NCBI GenBank assembly: GCA_035518775.1
Contig: DATIXH010000058.1
Coordinates: 1-44,408, forward strand
DNA: 44,408 nt
Direction: 5' to 3'
From: JBGPEQ01 sp035518775
GTDB taxonomy: Bacteria > Pseudomonadota > Alphaproteobacteria > Dongiales > Dongiaceae
The translations under genes and the position numbers were made by a program. The notes under the pieces were generated by a model. It was not told the origin of the DNA. It saw only the letters and a program-made list of their open reading frames with translations, and ran no database searches. The stretch's first letter is position 1, and every line of letters begins with the position of its first letter. Below, piece by piece: positions 7,833 to 18,491 of this stretch.

Positions 7833-10037
7833 CTACAGCGGCGCTGGGTCGAGGAGCCGGCGCAGCACGTTGCCGGTGATGCGGGCCACGTTGTTGGCGT
7901 AGCCGTTGTGGCCGAGGCTGCCGGCCCAGGCGATCGAGCCGGTGGAGAAGATGGCGCCGCCGTTCGGCGTCTCGAAGAACACCATGTCCGCCCGCACCCG
8001 TGAGTCCTCGATCCCGTCGAGGCCGGGGTAGGTGGAGATCAGCTCCTCCGGCGTCATCAGATAGACGTTGGAGTGGTTCTCCGAGCTGGCCAGCACCAGC
8101 GTATGGGGCGGCGTGCCCAGCCGGGGATCGACGATGTCGAGCTCCAGCCCCGCCGCCCCGCCGCCCACGGCGCCGAAGTCGCCGATCTTCTCGTCGGCGC
8201 CCACACCTTCGAAGATGAAGGTGGCGCGCGGGTCGAAGCTGCCGGGCCGGCGGCGGTAGTAGGAGGAGACGTCGAAGCCCTCCGAGCCGAAGCTGATGCC
8301 GACCAGCTTGTGCGAGGACCAGCCGCTGGCCCGCCACAGCCCGCTCATCTCGCCGGTGAAGCTCAGATAGTACTCGCCGGCCTCGGCGATCCAGGTGCGG
8401 GTACCGCTCTCGCCGCGCCGCACCTCGATCACGCCCGGCTTCTCCGGATGGAAGGCGATGCGCCAGTAGAAGCCGTTGCCGCCGAGATACATCAGGCGGC
8501 CGCCGCCCTGCAGATAGCCGTCGATCGCCTCCAGCATGCGGCGCGTGTGGTACTCCGGATGGGTGCCCGTGACGATCGCCCGATAGCGCTTCAGGAGGGC
8601 GGGGCCTTCGGCCTGCAGCGCCTCGTCGGTGATGACGTCGTAGGCCTGCCCGCTCGCCTCCAGCCAGTCGATGATGTGGAGGTCGGCGTTGAAATTCCAC
8701 AGCGAGTATTTCGGCCGCGTGTTCAGGATCGGCCGCAGCCGCGAGCTGTAGCAGGAGCCGCTGCCGTCGGTATGCACGTCGTAGGTGGAGACGCCGAACT
8801 CGCGCCGCGCATTGAGGAACAGGCTGGTGGGCGTGAACTCGAGCAGCGAGCCGTAAGTGATCTCGGAGAGTGGATCGTCCCACCCGTGATGGCTGTTCGC
8901 ATAGGCCATGTAGGTGGCGGTCGAGGCCAGGAACGCCACCGGCGCCGTCGTCTTGCCCTTGGGCGGCAGCACGAAGAAGGTGACGAAGCCCTCATGCCCG
9001 CCGTCCTCGCGCGGCTCGCCGGCGGTGAGTTTCACCGCATAGACGCCGCTCTTCATATCGCTGGGAATCGCGAGCTCGAAATCCGTCTCCCAGCCGGCGT
9101 CATAGAGATCGTCGTCGTGGAAATGGATGGCCGCGTAGTGCTCCGGCTTCTCGCTCCAGCGATGCACCTCGCCGTTCCAGAGATGCCCCTTCATCGCCCG
9201 CGCCGGCAGGTTGACCGCGACGCCGTCGAGCCCATGGCCCGAGACGTCCACGATATCGTCGCCCGGTATCTCTCGCGCGAAGTCCCAGGCGGCAACCGGC
9301 TCTCCCGTATCGCCCGGTGCCAGCGCCTGCCGTACCAGGCGCGGCGCTTCGATCTTCCCGTTGTAGTGCCCGCCGGTGACGAGTCGCCCGGCCTGCTCTC
9401 CCGCCCCATGCGCGGCCATCAGAAACGGGGTCTGAGTGGGCACGCTCGGCACGACACGTGTCGTCGCCTCCAGCATCGCCGCCGACGGGTCGCGCGCCCG
9501 CTCCCGCAACGGCTGCTGCGAGACGCGCACGGCCCGCGTCTCCGCATCGAAGCTCGCCGACACTCGATACCAGACGCGCGCATCGAGCGGCGCGCCCGTC
9601 GAGAAGATCTCGTGCTTGTGGCCGTCGCCCAGCCGCAACGCCAGCGCGCCGGCCTCGTCGATCTGCAACGCATAGCCTGCCTGCCGGGTCGCGTCCCATC
9701 GCGAGAGCAGCGTCTGTGCACCGCGCCCCGGCGTCGTCGGCCAGATCAGCGCCTGCAGCGTGAAGCTCGTCACCGACTCGAGCAGCGGACTCGCCGGCAC
9801 GACGACATAGGAGCCGGCGTTGATCCGCTGCCGCCGCCCCGGATAGGTGCCGTTGATGGAATGCTCGACCGGCCGCTCCTTGTAGCCCGGCCCGTTCGGC
9901 GAATCGTCGCCGCAGACGAGCCGCACGAGCTGGGCGCGGTAGCTCGCGGCGCCGGTCTCGCAGCTGACCATGACTTTGAGCGTGTCTCCCGGCCGGACGC
10001 TCATCCGGTCGGCGTAGCCGACGATGGCGAGCGTCAT
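7833..10037 (-). CDS. N,N-dimethylformamidase large (beta) subunit-like protein
   Basis: This 734-residue protein matches the architecture of the DMFase large subunit: a short N-terminal domain (MTLAIVGYADRMSVRPGDTL), a LamG-like jelly roll from about residue 75 to 230 (FTLQALIWPTTPGRGAQTLL, YALQIDEAGALALRLGDG), then the large C-terminal catalytic domain with KSGVYAVKL, FVLPPKG, GTHPEYHTRRMLEAIDGYLQ, GGRLMYLGGNGFYWRI and SENHSNVYL. DMFase hydrolyses dimethylformamide to formate and dimethylamine, using a mononuclear iron held by two Tyr and one Glu; I cannot assign those residues by eye. It starts at ATG with a strong GAGGTGAC ribosome site overlapping the end of the small-subunit gene. Homologues of unknown substrate are common, so the exact amide or nitrogen substrate is open. 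Confidence 0.82.
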   Translation of the reverse strand: MTLAIVGYADRMSVRPGDTLKVMVSCETGAASYRAQLVRLVCGDDSPNGPGYKERPVEHSINGTYPGRRQRINAGSYVVVPASPLLESVTSFTLQALIWPTTPGRGAQTLLSRWDATRQAGYALQIDEAGALALRLGDGHKHEIFSTGAPLDARVWYRVSASFDAETRAVRVSQQPLRERARDPSAAMLEATTRVVPSVPTQTPFLMAAHGAGEQAGRLVTGGHYNGKIEAPRLVRQALAPGDTGEPVAAWDFAREIPGDDIVDVSGHGLDGVAVNLPARAMKGHLWNGEVHRWSEKPEHYAAIHFHDDDLYDAGWETDFELAIPSDMKSGVYAVKLTAGEPREDGGHEGFVTFFVLPPKGKTTAPVAFLASTATYMAYANSHHGWDDPLSEITYGSLLEFTPTSLFLNARREFGVSTYDVHTDGSGSCYSSRLRPILNTRPKYSLWNFNADLHIIDWLEASGQAYDVITDEALQAEGPALLKRYRAIVTGTHPEYHTRRMLEAIDGYLQGGGRLMYLGGNGFYWRIAFHPEKPGVIEVRRGESGTRTWIAEAGEYYLSFTGEMSGLWRASGWSSHKLVGISFGSEGFDVSSYYRRRPGSFDPRATFIFEGVGADEKIGDFGAVGGGAAGLELDIVDPRLGTPPHTLVLASSENHSNVYLMTPEELISTYPGLDGIEDSRVRADMVFFETPNGGAIFSTGSIAWAGSLGHNGYANNVARITGNVLRRLLDPAPL

Positions 10038-10044
10038 GTCACCT

Positions 10045-10350
10045 CTACTCGATCGGCAGCTCGCGGCCGGTCAGTTCGCGCCAGCGCAGCTTGAAGACCA
10101 CCCACTCGGCCTCTTCCTCCGAGCCGAAGAAATAGCCGGGCACGGGCTCGAGCGGGTCGCCCGCCCGCTGCCCCATGCGTGCCAGCACCCACTCCCGATG
10201 CCGCTTGGTGCAGACGATCACGAAGCGTCCCGCATTGGCGCCGCCGCGCATGCGGTTCAGGACGCGCTGCAGCTCGCCGCTGTGGCGGCCGTAGATGCAG
10301 GCCTTGAACTCGCGCGCCAGGTCGAGGCGGTCGGGATCGATCTCGTACAT
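10045..10350 (-). CDS. Probable N,N-dimethylformamidase small (alpha) subunit-like protein
   Basis: A 101-residue protein encoded 7 bases upstream of the large-subunit gene and surely cotranscribed with it. The C-terminal half, RFVIVCTKRHREWVLARMGQ then GYFFGSEEEAEWVVFKLRW, resembles my memory of the DMFase small subunit, which has a tryptophan-containing segment followed by an EEEA-x-x-x-VF-x-R helix. DMFases are built from paired small and large subunits, so position and size fit. The chosen ATG at 10348-10350 gives MYEIDPDRLDLAREF; an upstream TTG at 10384-10386 would add 12 residues, and neither has a clear ribosome site. The family match is from memory and moderate. Confidence 0.62.
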   Translation of the reverse strand: MYEIDPDRLDLAREFKACIYGRHSGELQRVLNRMRGGANAGRFVIVCTKRHREWVLARMGQRAGDPLEPVPGYFFGSEEEAEWVVFKLRWRELTGRELPIE

Positions 10351-10543
10351 GGCTGCGACTTCAACAGGAATCGCCGGGGCTAGCAATCCGCTCGCCGCGT
10401 CACCATCTGTTCGAACAAAGAATGAACCCGCCGGTCGTCGCGCAAGTTTTCCAATCGCGACACCGGTTTCGCTGTGCTAGTAGTCCGCCCGCCGCCTCCG
10501 GCCCCGCCGGAGCGAAGCCGCTGCGTATTGCCGGTCCCGGGGA

Positions 10544-11499
10544 ATGCCGACCTATCTGGATTTCGAAAAGCCGATCGCGGAACTCGAAGGCAAGATCGAG
10601 GAGTTGCGCCACCTCACCGACGCCGGCGACATCAACATCGCCGAGGAGGTGGCGAAGCTGCAGCAGAAGGCCGACCGGCTGCTGCGCCAGACCTACGGCA
10701 GGCTCAGCGCCTGGCAGAAGACCCAGGTGGCGCGCCACCCCGACCGGCCGCACTCGGTCGACTATATCGGCGCGCTGATTGAGGACTTCACGCCGCTGGC
10801 CGGCGACCGCGCCTTCGCCGACGACCGCGCCATCATCGGCGGCCTCGGCCGCTTCCGCGGCCGCTCCGTGGTGGTCATCGGCCACGAGAAGGGCGCCGAC
10901 ACCGCCACCCGCGTGCGGCACAATTTCGGCATGGCGCGGCCCGAGGGCTATCGCAAGGCCCAGCGGCTGATGGACCTCGCCGACCGCTTCCATCTGCCGG
11001 TCGTGACGCTGGTCGACACGCCCGGCGCCTATCCCGGCGTCGACGCCGAGGCGCGCGGCCAGGCCGAGGCCATCGCGCGCTGCATCGAGACCTGCCTGAA
11101 GCTGCGGGTGCCGCTGATCGCGGCCATCATCGGCGAGGGCGGCTCGGGCGGCGCCATCGCGCTGGCTGCCGCCAACCGCGTTCTGATGCTGGAGCACGCC
11201 GTCTATTCCGTGATCTCGCCGGAGGGCTGCGCCTCGATCCTCTGGCGCAGCGCCAAGGAGGGAACGGAGGCGGCGGCCGAGGCCCTGAAGCTGACTGCGC
11301 AGGACCTGCTCGAGCTCGGCGTCATCGACCAGGTCGTGCCGGAGCCCATGGGCGGCGCTCACCGCGACAAGCCCGCCACCATCGAGGCGCTCGGCGAAGG
11401 CCTCGAGAAGATGCTGACCCGCCTGCTCAACGGCAGCAACCTCGACCTGCGCCAGGAGCGGCGCGAGAAGTTCCTGGAGATGGGGAAGCGCGGCCTCGG

Positions 11500-11503
<4 letters not shown>
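10544..11503 (+). CDS. accA: Acetyl-CoA carboxylase carboxyltransferase subunit alpha
   Basis: Alpha subunit of the carboxyltransferase that, with AccD, moves the carboxyl group from biotin to acetyl-CoA, giving malonyl-CoA for fatty-acid synthesis. At 319 residues it has the usual bacterial length and start (MPTYLDFEKPIAELEGKIEE), with the AccA landmarks LVDTPGAYPGVDAEARGQAE, IIGEGGSGGAIAL and SVISPEGCASILWR. It is single and right-pointing, and converges on secA so tightly that the two stop codons share the sequence CTAG (11500-11503). No dedicated terminator lies between them. Confidence 0.98.
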
Positions 11504-14241
<2,738 letters not shown>

Positions 14242-14327
14242 CCGCTTGAGCAGCTCTATGAGTGAGGAAAGCATTAACGCCACGATGCGACGGCAGGGCG
14301 CGGCCGGGCGTCCCAACAGGCCCATGA

Positions 14328-14356
14328 GAGATAGGCTTGCGGCCATACCCTGTCAA
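14328..14356 (-). promoter_or_regulatory. Putative sigma-70 promoter of secA
   Basis: On the minus strand TTGACA (14351-14356) is followed by 17 bases and TATCTC (14328-14333), which matches 3 of 6 at the -10 box. It would start transcription near 14321, leaving about an 80-base leader before the chosen secA ATG. Sequence match only. Confidence 0.45.
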
Positions 14357-14537
14357 CGACGGCGCCCGCACTCATTGCCCTGATGTAATGGCCTTGTAAG
14401 GGCGCTGACAGGGTCCCGTCATGCCCTGATTTGCGCGCTTGTTGGCCTGCCAGCAGCCGTGCATATTGCCGCCCGGGCCAGGGACCCTCGGGGCTGCAGA
14501 CGGTGCCGCCCGCCCTTTCCCCGCAAAGGACAGTTCG

Positions 14538-15476
14538 ATGATAATTCGCAGCTTCGGCGTCTTGCTGGCGTTCCTGACGGCCATGGCCGCGGTCCTGCCG
14601 GCGATGGCGCAGGAGAGTCAGACGGCGCCTGCGACGACGACCGGACAACCCGCGCAGCCGGCGGGTCCGCCGCCCGATACGGTCGTCGCCATCATTAACG
14701 GCAAGAAGCTCACGCGCGCGGACGTGATCGCCTCGGCGCAGAGCCTGCCGGCGGAATATCAATCCAAGATCGACGCCATCTTCCCGGCGCTCATCGACCG
14801 GTTGGTCGACCTCACGTTGCTGGCGGAGGAGGGCCGCAAGCAGAACCTGCAGGATGATCCGGAGGTGAAGGCGCGGATCGAGCAGGTTACCAACCAGGTG
14901 ATCCAGGAGGTGCTGATCCGCCGGCACCTGCAGCAGATGATGACGGAGGACGCGATCAAGGCCCGCTACGACAAGTTCGTCCAAGAGCAACCGGCGCAGG
15001 TGGAGATTCGCGCCTCCCACATCCTCGTGGCCACGGAGGACGAGGCCAAGGATATCATCCGCCAGCTCGATGGCGGTGCCGATTTCGCGAGCTTGGCGAA
15101 GGAGAAATCGACCGATCCGTCGGCGAAGCAGAACGGCGGCGACCTCGGCTACTTCACCGCCGGAGAAATGGTGCCGGAGTTCTCGCAGGCGGTGTTCGCC
15201 ATGGAGAAGGGCGAAAGCTCGAAGGCGCCCGTGAAGTCGCAGTTCGGCTGGCACGTGATCAAGGTCGTCGACAAGCGCCAGAAGGCGCCACCGAGCCTCG
15301 ATGAATCGCATAGCCACATCGAGGAGATGCTCTCCAGCGAGCTGCTGACGGCCTACCTCACGTCGCTGCGCAGCGGCGCCACCGTCGAGAAGTTCAATCC
15401 CGATGGCACGCCGATGGCGGCGGCGCCGGCGACCGGCGGCGGCGATCAGCAGCAGCAACAGCCGCAGCAGCAGTAG
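14538..15476 (+). CDS. PpiC/parvulin-type peptidyl-prolyl cis-trans isomerase, exported
   Basis: A 312-residue periplasmic folding factor of the SurA/PrsA/PpiC type. The ATG at 14538 has AAAGGA 7 bases upstream and begins a Sec signal peptide (MIIRSFGVLLAFLTAMAAVL) with likely cleavage after AMA. A SurA-like N-terminal helical region follows, then one parvulin domain starting at VEIRASHILVATEDEAKDII, with GGADFASLAKEKSTDPS, GGDLGYFTAGEMVPEF and QFGWHVIKV. The tail is unusual: Gly- and Gln-rich, encoded largely by CAG/CAA codons. It is divergent from secA and five bases upstream of argJ. In alphaproteobacteria this gene position is well conserved. Confidence 0.93.
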   Translation: MIIRSFGVLLAFLTAMAAVLPAMAQESQTAPATTTGQPAQPAGPPPDTVVAIINGKKLTRADVIASAQSLPAEYQSKIDAIFPALIDRLVDLTLLAEEGRKQNLQDDPEVKARIEQVTNQVIQEVLIRRHLQQMMTEDAIKARYDKFVQEQPAQVEIRASHILVATEDEAKDIIRQLDGGADFASLAKEKSTDPSAKQNGGDLGYFTAGEMVPEFSQAVFAMEKGESSKAPVKSQFGWHVIKVVDKRQKAPPSLDESHSHIEEMLSSELLTAYLTSLRSGATVEKFNPDGTPMAAAPATGGGDQQQQQPQQQ

Positions 15477-15481
15477 CGCCG

Positions 15482-16711
15482 ATGCCGCCACGCTCGCCGC
15501 TCGCGCCGGAAACCTCGCCGACGCTGCCGCCGATCGCCGGCGTGCGCCTGTCGGCGCGCGCCTGCGGCGTCCGCTACAAGGACCGCGCCGACGTCTGCCT
15601 GATGGCATTCGATCCCGGCACCACCGTCGCGGGCGTCTTCACGCGCTCGCTGACCGCCTCGGCGCCGGTCGAGCGCTGCCGCAAGCATCTCAAGGGGGGC
15701 AAGGCGCGCGCGATCCTCGTGAACTCGGGCAACGCCAACGCCTTCACGGGCAAGGTCGGCGCCGCCAGCGTCGACCGCACGGTGAAGGGCGCGGCGGCGC
15801 AACTGGGCTGCAAGCCGACCGAAGTGTTCGTCGCTTCGACCGGAGTCATCGGCGAGCCGCTGCCGGACGAACGCATCACGGCCGCCCTGCAAGGCCTGGC
15901 TGCCGACCTCAAGGGGGACGCCTGGGCGGCCGCCGCGGCGGCGATCATGACCACCGATACCTTTCCGAAGCTCGTCACGCGCACGGCAGCGATCGACGGC
16001 GTGCCCGTGACCATCAACGGCATCGCCAAGGGCTCCGGCATGATCGCGCCGGACATGGCGACCATGCTCGCCTTCCTGGCCACCGACGCAAAGCTTCCGG
16101 CGCCCGTGCTGCAGGCGGTGCTCGCGCGCGCCGCCGACCGCTCCTTCAACTGCATCACCGTCGACAGCGACACCTCGACCAGTGACACGCTGCTGCTGTG
16201 CGCAACCGGCAAGGCCGCTCATCGGGCCGTGAAGAGCGCCGGCGACCGGCGCCTGGCCGATTTCCGCACCAAGCTTGAGGACCTGCTGGTCGAGTTGGCC
16301 TGCCTGGTCGTGCGCGACGGCGAGGGCGCGCAGAAACTCATCACGATCGATGTCACGGGCGCCGCCACCGACAAGGCGGCGCGCCGGATCGCGCTCGCCA
16401 TCGGCAACTCGCCCCTGGTAAAGACCGCGATCGCCGGCGGCGACGCCAACTGGGGGCGCGTCGTCATGGCCGTCGGCAAGGCGGGCGAGAAGGCCGACCG
16501 CGACCGCCTGCGCATCGGTATCGGCGGCGTCACCATCGCCGAGAAGGGCCAGCGGCGCGAGAGCTACGACGAGACGCCCGTCGCCCAGCACATCAAGGGC
16601 CGCGACATCGCGATTGCCGTCGATGTCGGCGTCGGCAAGGGCAAGGCGCGGGTGTGGACCTGCGATCTCACCCACGGCTATATCGACATCAACGCCGATT
16701 ACCGGAGCTGA
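15482..16711 (+). CDS. argJ: Bifunctional glutamate N-acetyltransferase / amino-acid acetyltransferase ArgJ
   Basis: Arginine biosynthesis: transfers acetyl from N-acetylornithine to glutamate, and in bifunctional forms also uses acetyl-CoA. 409 residues, normal length. The self-cleavage site is in GSGMIAPDMATMLAF with nucleophile Thr194, which splits the precursor into alpha and beta chains. Other blocks are ILVNSGNANAFTG, FVASTGVIGEPLP, TVDSDTSTSDT and IAGGDANWGRVVMA. It starts five bases after the isomerase stop codon with a weak ribosome site, so translation is likely coupled to the upstream gene. The GNAT-Nudix fusion follows three bases after its stop. Confidence 0.97.
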   Translation: MPPRSPLAPETSPTLPPIAGVRLSARACGVRYKDRADVCLMAFDPGTTVAGVFTRSLTASAPVERCRKHLKGGKARAILVNSGNANAFTGKVGAASVDRTVKGAAAQLGCKPTEVFVASTGVIGEPLPDERITAALQGLAADLKGDAWAAAAAAIMTTDTFPKLVTRTAAIDGVPVTINGIAKGSGMIAPDMATMLAFLATDAKLPAPVLQAVLARAADRSFNCITVDSDTSTSDTLLLCATGKAAHRAVKSAGDRRLADFRTKLEDLLVELACLVVRDGEGAQKLITIDVTGAATDKAARRIALAIGNSPLVKTAIAGGDANWGRVVMAVGKAGEKADRDRLRIGIGGVTIAEKGQRRESYDETPVAQHIKGRDIAIAVDVGVGKGKARVWTCDLTHGYIDINADYRS

Positions 16712-16714
16712 AGT

Positions 16715-17719
16715 TTGGAGCAGCCGCAGAAGCCGGAGGGAGGCGGGCCGACCATCCCCTTGGGGCCGACGGCGCCGTCGGCGATCCGCATCGAGAGCGA
16801 GCGCCTCCTGCTGCGGCCCCTGCGCCTGGAGGATGCGTCCGATATCGAGCGGATGGCGGCCGAGTGGGAAGTCGCGCGCTACACCGCCAACATCCCCCAT
16901 CCTTACGAGCCCGGCATGGCTGAGGCCTGGATCAAGAGTCATCGCGACGACTTCGAGATCGTGTTCGGCATCGAGCGGCGCCAGGACGGAGCGTTCGTCG
17001 GCTGCATCGGCCTGGAGCCGGACATGGCGACGCGCGAGGCCGAGTTCGGCTACTGGATCGGCATGCCCTATTGGGGCGCCGGCTATGCGACAGAGGCGCT
17101 GTCGGCCCTGGTGGATCACGTGTTCGCAACCTCCGATGTCGATCGGGCGCGCGCCGCCGCGATGCCCGACAACCGCGCCTCGATCCGCGTGCAGGAGAAA
17201 GTCGGTTTCCGCTATGTCGGCGTGAAGTCGCAGCCCGCGCCGGCGCGCGGCGGCCCGATCGGAGTCCAGGTGCGCGCCCTCGACCGGCAACGCTGGGAGC
17301 AGCTGAAGGCGCCGCCGCCGCTGCCGGTCGTGCTGGTGGCCGCCGTAGCGCTGATCGATACCGACGGCCGGGTGCTGATCGCCCAGCGTCCGGAAGGAAA
17401 ATCGATGGCGGGCCTGTGGGAGTTTCCCGGCGGCAAGGTGCACGAATCAGAGTCACCGGAGGGGGCGCTGATTCGCGAGCTGAAGGAAGAGCTCGGCATC
17501 GACGTGACGGAGGCCTGCCTAGCGCCGCTCACCTTCGCCTCGCACCGCTACGAGACCTTCCACCTGCTGATGCCGCTCTACGTCTGCCGGCGCTGGGAGG
17601 GCACTGTCGCGCCGCAGGAGGGCCAGGCGGTGAAGTGGGTGAAGCCGGCCCAGCTCGCCGACCATCCGATGCCGCCGGCCGACAAGCCGCTGGTGGCGAT
17701 GATGCGGGATCTCTTGTAG
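16715..17719 (+). CDS. GNAT acetyltransferase fused to a MutT-type Nudix hydrolase
   Basis: A 334-residue two-domain protein. Residues about 25-190 form a RimJ/RimL-like N-acetyltransferase (RIESERLLLRPLRLEDASDI, GYWIGMPYWGAGYATEAL, DNRASIRVQEKVGFRYVG). Residues about 207-334 form a MutT-like (8-oxo-)dGTP pyrophosphohydrolase whose complete Nudix box spans about 239-263 (GGKVHESESPEGALIRELKE then ELGID). The second half would sanitise oxidised nucleotides; the acetylation target is unknown. The start is TTG at 16715 with GGAG 7 bases upstream inside the end of argJ. In many alphaproteobacteria the two activities are separate neighbouring genes after argJ; here they form one uninterrupted frame. 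Confidence 0.93.
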   Translation: MEQPQKPEGGGPTIPLGPTAPSAIRIESERLLLRPLRLEDASDIERMAAEWEVARYTANIPHPYEPGMAEAWIKSHRDDFEIVFGIERRQDGAFVGCIGLEPDMATREAEFGYWIGMPYWGAGYATEALSALVDHVFATSDVDRARAAAMPDNRASIRVQEKVGFRYVGVKSQPAPARGGPIGVQVRALDRQRWEQLKAPPPLPVVLVAAVALIDTDGRVLIAQRPEGKSMAGLWEFPGGKVHESESPEGALIRELKEELGIDVTEACLAPLTFASHRYETFHLLMPLYVCRRWEGTVAPQEGQAVKWVKPAQLADHPMPPADKPLVAMMRDLL

Positions 17720-17725
17720 GCGGGG

Positions 17726-17751
17726 AGGGGGCGGATCGCATCCCGCCCCCT
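17726..17751. terminator. Hairpin between convergent genes
   Basis: Perfect 9-base arms AGGGGGCGG (17726-17734) and CCGCCCCCT (17743-17751) with an 8-base loop lie between the ends of the GNAT-Nudix and glutathione transferase genes. No U-tract follows on either strand, so it may only slow polymerase or block 3' exonucleases. Confidence 0.45.
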
Positions 17752-17766
17752 AAGCCGGATCGCGGG

Positions 17767-18375
17767 CTACTTTATCAATCCTTCCGCCTTCAGCGCGGCC
17801 TGCACCTGCGGACGCGCGGCGACGCGGCCGAGGTAGGCCCCGAGGCTCGGCCACTTGTCGAGATTGATCTTCAGGTGCGGCGCCCAGCTCAGCACGGTGA
17901 AGAGATAGGCATCGGCGGCGGTGAACTTGTCGCCCATCAGATAGGGCTTGCCGTCGAGCTGCTTGGCCAGGAAGTCGAGCCGCATCCCGATCCGCTCTAT
18001 CGCCACCGGTTTGTAATCTTCGGGCGTCTTCGGATTGAACAGGGCACCGAGGCCCTTGTGCAGCTCCGAGGTGACGAAGTTTAGCCACTCCTGCTCCCGG
18101 TACCGCTCCATCGTGCCCGCCTTCGGCACGAGTCCGCTCTCCGGCTTCTGGTCCGCGATGTACTGCAGGATGACCGGTGCTTCCGTAAGCACGTCGCCGT
18201 TGTCCAGCTGCAACGCCGGCACATAGCCCTTGGCGTTGACCTTGGTGTAGTCGGCGCCGCTCTTGGTCTTCTTCGTGGCGAGGTCGACCTGCTCGAGGTC
18301 GAACTGATAGCCGGCCTCGCGCAGGCCGATGTGGGGGGCCAGCGAACAGGCGCCGGGCGTGAAGTAAAGCTTCAT
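17767..18375 (-). CDS. Glutathione S-transferase, bacterial beta-class-like
   Basis: A 202-residue cytosolic transferase that conjugates or reduces substrates with glutathione. The N-terminal thioredoxin-like domain MKLYFTPGACSLAPHIGLRE has Cys10 at the position used by beta-class enzymes, with GYVPALQL (cis-Pro) and EAPVILQYIAD (glutathione binding). The C-terminal all-helical domain has KFTAADAYLF (N-capping box region) and ends EGLIK. It resembles E. coli GstA. It stands alone, pointing left, with about 115 bases to the next gene upstream. Substrate unknown. Confidence 0.93.
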   Translation of the reverse strand: MKLYFTPGACSLAPHIGLREAGYQFDLEQVDLATKKTKSGADYTKVNAKGYVPALQLDNGDVLTEAPVILQYIADQKPESGLVPKAGTMERYREQEWLNFVTSELHKGLGALFNPKTPEDYKPVAIERIGMRLDFLAKQLDGKPYLMGDKFTAADAYLFTVLSWAPHLKINLDKWPSLGAYLGRVAARPQVQAALKAEGLIK

Positions 18376-18491
18376 AATCGCCTCCTCTCGATCGGGGTGG
18401 GAATCTTATGCGCGCACAGTTACGAGGCCGGCGGCGGGCACGCAAGACGTGATCGGTTGGTGCGTGACTTACCGCCGAGTAATCGGTCGCG

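Noticed and set aside
8073..10094. A 673-codon plus-strand frame opposite the formamidase genes
   Set aside because: Shadow frame: composition dominated by Arg, Ala, Val and His, no recognisable domain, and the opposite strand carries the clear gene.
15430..15476. CAG-type trinucleotide repeat at the end of the isomerase gene
   Set aside because: It is a short in-frame glutamine-rich tail with mixed CAG/CAA/CCG codons, not a separate repeat element.
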